Shown: in pieces, positions 55,530-64,000 of the stretch
Layout of the letters: every line of letters starts with the position of its first letter
Position numbering within the stretch: position 1 is the stretch's first letter
From: Craspedostauros australis
Lineage: Eukaryota > Bacillariophyta > Bacillariophyceae > Mastogloiales > Achnanthaceae
Assembly: GCA_026770025.1 (NCBI GenBank)
Contig: JAMXDE010000020.1
Location: forward strand, 1,240,001 to 1,304,000
Length of the DNA stretch: 64,000 nt
Direction: 5' to 3'
Translations under genes and position numbers: made by a program
Notes under the pieces: generated by a model
Told to the model about the DNA's origin: nothing
Seen by the model: only the letters and a program-made list of their open reading frames with translations
The model's database searches: none

Positions 55530-58500
55530 AAAACGTGGTTCGACGAAAGCTCAATCGACGCCGACCGCTGCGTCCCAATGGGTCCCCGGTGCCTGTGAGC
55601 AACCCCAAAAACACAAAAAACAACAAAGACGGGGTTCCGCAAGTCACCAGCAGCCCAACATCAACATGCCCGCCATCAACCCATCCTAGTTCCGCGCCAA
55701 GCAATCAACCATCCGACATGTCCAGTGGAAATCCGACCATGCAACCAACCAGATTGGCCTTCGACCTGCCGTCCGAAACGCCGACTGAGAAACCATCGCA
55801 TAGCCCGTCAGACCTACCAAGCGCCAAGTCGAGTAGTCGACCAAGCGAACAGCCAAGCCCCGAACCAAGCGGCCAGCCAAGCAATAATCCCACCTCTCCA
55901 CCCAGCGATGAACCGAGCCATCAACCCAGCCATCAACCCAGCCATCAACCAAGTGCCAAGCCAAGTGACAGACCGAGCCATCAACCTAGCCATCAACCGA
56001 GCCATCAACCGAGCCATCAACCAAGCCATCAACCAAGCACGCAGGCCAGTGTTCAACCAAGCGCCCAGCCCAGTGATCACCCAAGTACCCAACCCAGCAT
56101 TGAGCCAAGTGCACAACCAAGCGACCAGCCAAGCGATCAACCGAGTAATCAGCCAAGCGACCAACCCAGTGACCAGCCAAGCAATCAGCCAAGCCATCAA
56201 CCCAGTGATCACCCAAGTACTCAACCAAGTGATCCGCCAAGCGATCGACCCAGCAACCAACCAAGCACTCAACCCAGCTTTCAGCCAAGCAATCAGCCAA
56301 GCCATCAACCAAGCACTCTACCAAGCACTCTACCAAGCCATCAGCCAAGCGACCAACCCAGCACCTTGCCAAGCAAACAGCCAAGCCGTGGACCAAGCAG
56401 TCAACCGAGTCATCTACCAAGCACTCAACCCAGCAAGCGACCAAGCCAGCAGCCAAGCAACAAGCCAAGTGATCTTCCAAGTGAGACCCCAAGCCATTCC
56501 CCAAGCCAAGGACCGAACGTCCCACCGAGCACAGCGCCGACAAGTGTGCCAAGTCAAGGGCCAACAACATTGCCAAGCCAGAGACCAACGTCATGCCCAG
56601 GTCAAGGACCAACCCCTGCACCAACTGATGGACCATTCGTAATGCCAAGTGAGGGACCAACATCCTTGCCGACCAAGCGACCGTCCGCAATGCCAAGTCA
56701 AGGCCCATCCACACTTCCCAGCCAGCTTCCAAGCAATGGACCATCCGCAATTCCGAGCCAGCGACCATCCGCATTGCCAAGTGAAGGACCAACGAGTGTA
56801 CCGACGGATGGGCCATCCACAATGCCGAGTCGAGGACCATCCACACTTCCCAGCACGCTTCCAAGCGATGGACCATCCGCAATGCCGAGTCGAGGACCAT
56901 CCACACTTCCCAGCACACCTCCAAGCGATGGACCATCCACAATGCCAAGTCGAGGACCATCCACACTTCCCAGCACGCTTCCAAGCAATGGACCATCCGC
57001 AATGCCGAGTCAACGACCATCCACACTTCCCAGCAAGCTTCCAAGCGATGGACCATCCGCAATGCCGAGTACAGGACCATCCACACTTCCCAGCACGCTT
57101 CCAAGCAATGGACCATCCGCAATGCCGAGTCAACGACCATCCACACTTCCCAGCACACCTCCAAGCGATGGACCATCCGCAATGCCAAGTCAAGGCCCAT
57201 CCACACTTCCCAGCCAGCTTCCAAGCAATGGACCATCCGCAATTCCGAGCCAGCGACCATCCGCATTGCCAAGTGAAGGACCAACGAGTGTACCGACGGA
57301 TGGGCCATCCACAATGCCGAGTCGAGGACCATCCACACTTCCCAGTCAGCTCCCAAGCGATGGACCATCCGCAATGCCGAGTCAACGACCATCCACACTT
57401 CCCAGCACGCTTCCAAGCAATGGACCATCCGCAATGCCAAGCCAGCTACCGTCCGCATTGCCAAGCGAAGGACCAACGAGTGTACCGACGGATGGGCCAT
57501 CCACAATGCCGAGTCAACGACCATCCACACTTCCCAGCACGCTTCCAAGCGATGGACCATCCGCAATGCCGAGTCAACGACCATCCACACTTCCCAGCAC
57601 ACCTCCAAGCAATGGACCATCCGCAATGCCAAGCCAGCTACCGTCCGCATTGCCAAGTGAAGGACCAACGAGTGTACCGACGGATGGGCCATCCACAATG
57701 CCGAGTCGAGGACCATCCACACTTCCCAGTCAGCTCCCAAGCGATGGACCATCCACAATGCCGAGTCAACGAGCATCCACACTTCCCAGCAAGCTTCCAA
57801 GCGATGGACCATCCGCAATACCGAGTCAACGACCATCCACACTTCCCAGCAAGCTTCCAAGTGATGGACCATCCGCAATGCCGAGCCAGCCACCATCCAC
57901 ACTCCCCAGCAAGCTTCCAAGTGATGGACCATCCGCAATTCCGAGCCGGCGACCATCCGCATTGCCAAGTGAAGGACCAACGAGTGTACCGACGGATGGG
58001 CCATCCACAATGCCGAGTCGAGGACCATCCACACTTCCCAGCACGCTTCCAAGCGATGGACCATCCGCAATGCCGAGTACAGGACCATCCACACTCCCCA
58101 GCAAGCTTCCAAGTGATGGACCATCCGCAATGCCGAGCCAGCCACCATCCACACTTCCCAGCACGCTTCCAAGTGATGGACCATCCGCAATTCCGAGCCG
58201 GCGACCATCCGCATTGCCAAGTGAAGGACCAACGAGTGTACCGACGGATGGGCCATCCACAATGCCGAGTCGAGGACCATCCACACTTCCCAGCACGCTT
58301 CCAAGCGATGGACCATCCGCAATGCCGAGTACAGGACCATCCACACTCCCCAGCAAGCTTCCAAGTGATGGACCATCCGCAATGCCGAGCCAGCCACCAT
58401 CCACACTTCCCAGCACGCTTCCAAGCAATGGACCATCCGCAATTCCGAGCCGGCGACCATCCGCATTGCCAAGTGAAGGACCAACGAGTGTACCGACGGA

Positions 58501-61500
58501 TGGGCCATCCACAATGCCGAGTCGAGGACCATCCACACTTCCCAGCACGCTTCCAAGCGATGGACCATCCGCAATGCCGAGTCAACGACCATCCACACTT
58601 CCCAGCACACCTCCAAGCAATGGACCATCCGCAATGCCAAGCCAGCTACCGTCCGCATTGCCAAGTGAAGGACCAACGAGTGTACCGACGGATGGGCCAT
58701 CCACAATGCCGAGTCGAGGACCATCCACACTTCCCAGCACGCTTCCAAGCGATGGACCATCCGCAATACCGAGTCAACGACCATCCACACTTCCCAGCAA
58801 GCTTCCAAGCGATGGACCATCCGCAATGCCGAGTACAGGACCATCCACACTTCCCAGCACGCTTCCAAGCAATGGACCATCCGCAATGCCGAGTCAACGA
58901 CCATCCACACTTCCCAGCACACCTCCAAGCGATGGACCATCCGCAATGCCAAGTCAAGGCCCATCCACACTTCCCAGCACGCTTCCAAGCAATGGACCAT
59001 CCGCAATGCCAAGCCAGCTACCGTCCGCATTGCCAAGCGAAGGACCAACGAGTGTACCGACGGATGGGCCATCCACAATGCCGAGTCAACGACCATCCAC
59101 ACTTCCCAGCACGCTTCCAAGCGATGGACCATCCGCAATACCGAGTCAACGACCATCCACACTTCCCAGCACGCTTCCAAGCGATGGACCATCTGCAATG
59201 CCAAGCCAGCTACCGTCCGCATTGCCAAGTGAAGGACCAACGAGTGTACCGACGGATGGGCCATCCACAATGCCGAGTCGAGGACCATCCACACTTCCCA
59301 GTCAGCTCCCAAGCGATGGACCATCCACAATGCCGAGTCAACGAGCATCCACACTTCCCAGCAAGCTTCCAAGCGATGGACCATCCGCAATACCGAGTCA
59401 ACGACCATCCACACTTCCCAGCAAGCTTCCAAGTGATGGACCATCCGCAATGCCGAGTACAGGACCATCCACACTCCCCAGCAAGCTTCCAAGTGATGGA
59501 CCATCCGCAATGCCGAGTCAACGAGCATCCACACTTCCCAGCAAGCTTCCAAGTGATGGACCATCCGCAATACCGAGTCAACGACCATCCACACTTCCCA
59601 GCAAGCTTCCAAGTGATGGACCATCCGCAATGCCGAGTCAACGACCATCCACACTCCCCAGCAAGCTTCCAAGTGATGGACCATCCGCAATTCCGAGCCG
59701 GCGACCATCCGCATTGCCAAGTGAAGGACCAACGAGTGTACCGACGGATGGGCCATCCACAATGCCGAGTCGAGGACCATCCACACTTCCCAGCACGCTT
59801 CCAAGCGATGGACCATCCGCAATGCCGAGTACAGGACCATCCACACTCCCCAGCAAGCTTCCAAGTGATGGACCATCCGCAATGCCGAGCCAGCCACCAT
59901 CCACACTTCCCAGCACGCTTCCAAGCAATGGACCATCCGCAATTCCGAGCCGGCGACCATCCGCATTGCCAAGTGAAGGACCAACGAGTGTACCGACGGA
60001 TGGGCCATCCACAATGCCGAGTCAACGACCATCCACACTTCCCAGCACGCTTCCAAGCGATGGACCATCCGCAATGCCGAGTCAACGACCATCCACACTT
60101 CCCAGCACGCTTCCAAGCAATGGACCATCCGCAATGCCGAGCCAGCTACCGTCCGCATTGCCAAGCGAAGGACCAACGAGTGTACCGACGGATGGGCCAT
60201 CCACAATGCCGAGTCGAGGACCATCCACACTTCCCAGCACGCTTCCAAGCGATGGACCATCCGCAATGCCGAGTCAACGACCATCCACACTTCCCAGCAC
60301 GCTTCCAAGCGATGGACCATCCGCAATACCGAGTCAACGACCATCCACACTTCCCAGCAAGCTTCCAAGTGATGGACCATCCGCAATGCCGAGTCAACGA
60401 CCATCCACACTCCCCAGCAAGCTTCCAAGTGATGGACCATCCGCAATTCCGAGCCGGCGACCATCCGCATTGCCAAGTGAAGGACCAACGAGTGTACCGA
60501 CGGATGGGCCATCCACAATGCCGAGTCGAGGACCATCCACACTTCCCAGCACGCTTCCAAGCGATGGACCATCCGCAATGCCGAGTACAGGACCATCCAC
60601 ACTCCCCAGCAAGCTTCCAAGTGATGGACCATCCGCAATGCCGAGCCAGCCACCATCCACACTTCCCAGCACGCTTCCAAGCAATGGACCATCCGCAATT
60701 CCGAGCCGGCGACCATCCGCATTGCCAAGTGAAGGACCAACGAGTGTACCGACGGATGGGCCATCCACAATGCCGAGTCGAGGACCATCCACACTTCCCA
60801 GCACGCTTCCAAGCGATGGACCATCCGCAATGCCGAGTCAACGACCATCCACACTTCCCAGCACACCTCCAAGCAATGGACCATCCGCAATGCCAAGCCA
60901 GCTACCGTCCGCATTGCCAAGTGAAGGACCAACGAGTGTACCGACGGATGGGCCATCCACAATGCCGAGTCGAGGACCATCCACACTTCCCAGCACGCTT
61001 CCAAGCGATGGACCATCCGCAATACCGAGTCAACGACCATCCACACTTCCCAGCAAGCTTCCAAGCGATGGACCATCCGCAATGCCGAGTACAGGACCAT
61101 CCACACTTCCCAGCACGCTTCCAAGCAATGGACCATCCGCAATGCCGAGTCAACGACCATCCACACTTCCCAGCACACCTCCAAGCGATGGACCATCCGC
61201 AATGCCAAGTCAAGGCCCATCCACACTTCCCAGCACGCTTCCAAGCAATGGACCATCCGCAATGCCAAGCCAGCTACCGTCCGCATTGCCAAGCGAAGGA
61301 CCAACGAGTGTACCGACGGATGGGCCATCCACAATGCCGAGTCAACGACCATCCACACTTCCCAGCACGCTTCCAAGCGATGGACCATCCGCAATACCGA
61401 GTCAACGACCATCCACACTTCCCAGCACGCTTCCAAGCGATGGACCATCTGCAATGCCAAGCCAGCTACCGTCCGCATTGCCAAGTGAAGGACCAACGAG

Positions 61501-64000
61501 TGTACCGACGGATGGGCCATCCACAATGCCGAGTCGAGGACCATCCACACTTCCCAGTCAGCTCCCAAGCGATGGACCATCCACAATGCCGAGTCAACGA
61601 GCATCCACACTTCCCAGCAAGCTTCCAAGCGATGGACCATCCGCAATACCGAGTCAACGACCATCCACACTTCCCAGCAAGCTTCCAAGTGATGGACCAT
61701 CCGCAATGCCGAGTACAGGACCATCCACACTCCCCAGCAAGCTTCCAAGTGATGGACCATCCGCAATGCCGAGTCAACGAGCATCCACACTTCCCAGCAA
61801 GCTTCCAAGTGATGGACCATCCGCAATACCGAGTCAACGACCATCCACACTTCCCAGCAAGCTTCCAAGTGATGGACCATCCGCAATGCCGAGTCAACGA
61901 CCATCCACACTCCCCAGCAAGCTTCCAAGTGATGGACCATCCGCAATTCCGAGCCGGCGACCATCCGCATTGCCAAGTGAAGGACCAACGAGTGTACCGA
62001 CGGATGGGCCATCCACAATGCCGAGTCGAGGACCATCCACACTTCCCAGCACGCTTCCAAGCGATGGACCATCCGCAATGCCGAGTACAGGACCATCCAC
62101 ACTCCCCAGCAAGCTTCCAAGTGATGGACCATCCGCAATGCCGAGCCAGCCACCATCCACACTTCCCAGCACGCTTCCAAGCAATGGACCATCCGCAATT
62201 CCGAGCCGGCGACCATCCGCATTGCCAAGTGAAGGACCAACGAGTGTACCGACGGATGGGCCATCCACAATGCCGAGTCAACGACCATCCACACTTCCCA
62301 GCACGCTTCCAAGCGATGGACCATCCGCAATGCCGAGTCAACGACCATCCACACTTCCCAGCACGCTTCCAAGCAATGGACCATCCGCAATGCCGAGCCA
62401 GCTACCGTCCGCATTGCCAAGCGAAGGACCAACGAGTGTACCGACGGATGGGCCATCCACAATGCCGAGTCGAGGACCATCCACACTTCCCAGCACGCTT
62501 CCAAGCGATGGACCATCCGCAATACCGAGTCAACGACCATCCACACTTCCCAGCAAGCTTCCAAGTGATGGACCATCCGCAATGCCGAGTCAACGACCAT
62601 CCACACTCCCCAGCAAGCTTCCAAGTGATGGACCATCCGCAATTCCGAGCCGGCGACCATCCGCATTGCCAAGTGAAGGACCAACGAGTGTACCGACGGA
62701 TGGGCCATCCACAATGCCGAGTCGAGGACCATCCACACTTCCCAGCACGCTTCCAAGCGATGGACCATCCGCAATGCCGAGTCAACGACCATCCACACTT
62801 CCCAGCACGCTTCCAAGCGATGGACCATCCGCAATGCCGAGTACAGGACCATCCACACTCCCCAGCAAGCTTCCAAGTGATGGACCATCCGCAATGCCGA
62901 GCCAGCCACCATCCACACTTCCCAGCACGCTTCCAAGCAATGGACCATCCGCAATTCCGAGCCGGCGACCATCCGCATTGCCAAGTGAAGGACCAACGAG
63001 TGTACCGACGGATGGGCCATCCACAATGCCGAGTCAACGACCATCCACACTTCCCAGCACGCTTCCAAGCGATGGACCATCCGCAATGCCGAGTCAACGA
63101 CCATCCACACTTCCCAGCACACCTCCAAGCAATGGACCATCCGCAATGCCAAGCCAGCTACCGTCCGCATTGCCAAGTGAAGGACCAACGAGTGTACCGA
63201 CGGATGGGCCATCCACAATGCCGAGTCGAGGACCATCCACACTTCCCAGCACGCTTCCAAGCGATGGACCATCCGCAATACCGAGTCAACGACCATCCAC
63301 ACTTCCCAGCAAGCTTCCAAGCGATGGACCATCCGCAATGCCGAGTACAGGACCATCCACACTTCCCAGCACGCTTCCAAGCAATGGACCATCCGCAATG
63401 CCGAGTCAACGACCATCCACACTTCCCAGCACACCTCCAAGCGATGGACCATCCGCAATGCCAAGTCAAGGCCCATCCACACTTCCCAGCACGCTTCCAA
63501 GCAATGGACCATCCGCAATGCCAAGCCAGCTACCGTCCGCATTGCCAAGCGAAGGACCAACGAGTGTACCGACGGATGGGCCATCCACAATGCCGAGTCG
63601 AGGACCATCCACACTTCCCAGCACGCTTCCAAGCGATGGACCATCCGCAATGCCGAGTCAACGACCATCCACACTTCCCAGCACGCTTCCAAGCAATGGA
63701 CCATCCGCAATGCCAAGCCAGCTACCGTCCGCATTGCCAAGCGAAGGACCAACGAGTGTACCGACGGATGGGCCATCCACAATGCCGAGTCAACGACCAT
63801 CCACACTTCCCAGCACGCTTCCAAGCGATGGACCATCCGCAATGCCGAGTCAACGACCATCCACACTTCCCAGCACACCTCCAAGCAATGGACCATCCGC
63901 AATGCCAAGCCAGCTACCGTCCGCATTGCCAAGTGAAGGACCAACGAGTGTACCGACGGATGGGCCATCCACAATGCCGAGTCGAGGACCATCCACACTT
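55530..64000 (+). CDS. Giant Pro-Ser tetrapeptide-repeat surface protein, 3' end outside window
   Basis: One uninterrupted + strand frame of more than 2,800 codons to the window edge. It opens with a basic stretch (VVRRKLNRRRPLRPNG), then from about 55680 consists of P-S/T-x-x tetrapeptides. The first part (to about 56500) uses mainly PSHQ, PSDQ, PSNQ and PSTQ; later parts use modules such as PSTLPSTLPSDGPSAMPS and PSEGPTSVPTDGPSTMPS. No ATG precedes the repeats in frame after the upstream TGA until 55718, so it is most likely spliced to the signal-peptide exon at 54430. Such Ser/Thr/Pro stalks are expected to be extended, heavily O-glycosylated and extracellular: cell wall, adhesive or mucilage. 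The function is inferred from composition only. Minus-strand open frames across the same DNA are shadows. Confidence 0.85.
58165..60420 (+). repeat. Higher-order repeat copy A (2,256 bp)
   Basis: Matches the following 2,256 bp at constant offset: for example the aataccgagtcaacg word at 58765 recurs at 61021, and the segment 59041 recurs at 61297. 2,256 bp is exactly 752 codons or 188 tetrapeptides. Confidence 0.85.
60421..62676 (+). repeat. Higher-order repeat copy B (2,256 bp)
   Basis: Second copy. Compared with the next copy, one 60-bp module present near 60265 is missing near 62490, and one extra is present near 62785, so the total length is conserved. Confidence 0.85.
62677..64000 (+). 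repeat. Higher-order repeat copy C, cut by window end
   Basis: Third copy, at least 1.3 kb, following copy B at the same 2,256-bp offset (for example 60902-61213 recurs at 63158-63469). Towards 63600 the module order departs from copy B, so the copy may end early. Confidence 0.75.

Larger units (their letters stand above)
56640..64000 (+). repeat. Coding minisatellite of 60-bp Pro-Ser modules
   Basis: Tandem modules of 60 bp (20 residues; five tetrapeptides), each with the DNA words ccatccacacttcccagc and cttccaag.gatggaccatccgca. They are interrupted at intervals by a variant module containing GAAGGACCAACGAGTGTACC (about 27 occurrences, at roughly 56790, 57280, 57475, 57665 and so on to 63945). 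Array continues past the window end. Confidence 0.95.

Noticed and set aside
55725-56642. A + strand frame rich in Asn-Gln-Ala-Ile repeats
   Set aside because: Same DNA as the PSxQ repeats read one frame off; it ends at a stop while the Pro-Ser frame continues for more than 8 kb.
55986-63998. A 2,670-codon stop-free frame on the minus strand (Met/Trp/His/Val-rich repeats), with many smaller minus frames inside it
   Set aside because: It is the mirror of the + strand Pro-Ser repeat: codons such as CCA, TCC and GGA give no stops in reverse. The + frame has the recognisable tetrapeptide structure and a credible upstream secretory exon; the minus product has an implausible composition.
56640-64000. 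Regularly spaced repeats as a CRISPR array
   Set aside because: Repeats are coding, directly adjacent and lack unique spacers; the genome is eukaryotic.

Overview
The window is nuclear DNA of a photosynthetic stramenopile, most likely a diatom. The reasons are: spliceosomal introns of roughly 150-415 bp with GTGAGT/GTAAGT/GTACGT donors; three proteins whose N-termini end in an ASAF-like motif (small-Ala-Phe) typical of secondary-plastid presequences (glyoxalase I, leucyl-tRNA synthetase, glycerate kinase); a type III metacaspase with its p10-like part in front of p20, an arrangement known from algae with secondary plastids; a Ty1/copia retrotransposon; and a giant Pro-Ser tetrapeptide repeat protein. 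The species cannot be named from sequence alone.

Layout, 0-46 kb (gene-dense, single-copy): a broken SAM/RBR-type gene (-); GT61 glycosyltransferase (+); TKL-like kinase (-); plastid-type glyoxalase I (-); BolA (+); type III metacaspase (-, five exons); a membrane-anchored protein of unknown function (+); syntaxin-5-like Qa-SNARE (-); bacterial-type leucyl-tRNA synthetase (+, three exons); ARM-repeat protein (-, two exons); glycerate kinase (+); NSUN2-type RNA m5C methyltransferase (-); FAD-dependent glycerol-3-phosphate dehydrogenase (-, four exons); DUF218 membrane protein (+); WS/DGAT acyltransferase (+); SLC26/SulP transporter (+, two exons); a TPR-like protein (+); and a LYR-ApaG protein (+, three exons). 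Three divergent pairs share upstream regions of 0.7-1.3 kb. These are mostly unrelated housekeeping functions: organelle translation and redox, secretion, lipid metabolism and ion transport.

Layout, 46.6-53.2 kb: one complete Ty1/copia element on the minus strand with identical 168-bp LTRs and a 5-bp target duplication. Its gag, protease, integrase, reverse transcriptase and RNase H lie in one reading frame that is broken only by two TGA codons.

Layout, 54.4-64 kb: a secreted acidic protein whose last codon phase fits a splice into a very long Pro-Ser repeat exon that runs off the window. Inside it, 60-bp modules are arranged in a 2,256-bp higher-order repeat that occurs at least twice and begins a third time. 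The large open frames on the minus strand here are shadows of this + strand gene.

Start codons are the first in-frame ATG, because several longest open frames begin at non-ATG codons. Exon junctions were deduced by eye from GT/AG sites, phase and family alignment; there is no transcript evidence.
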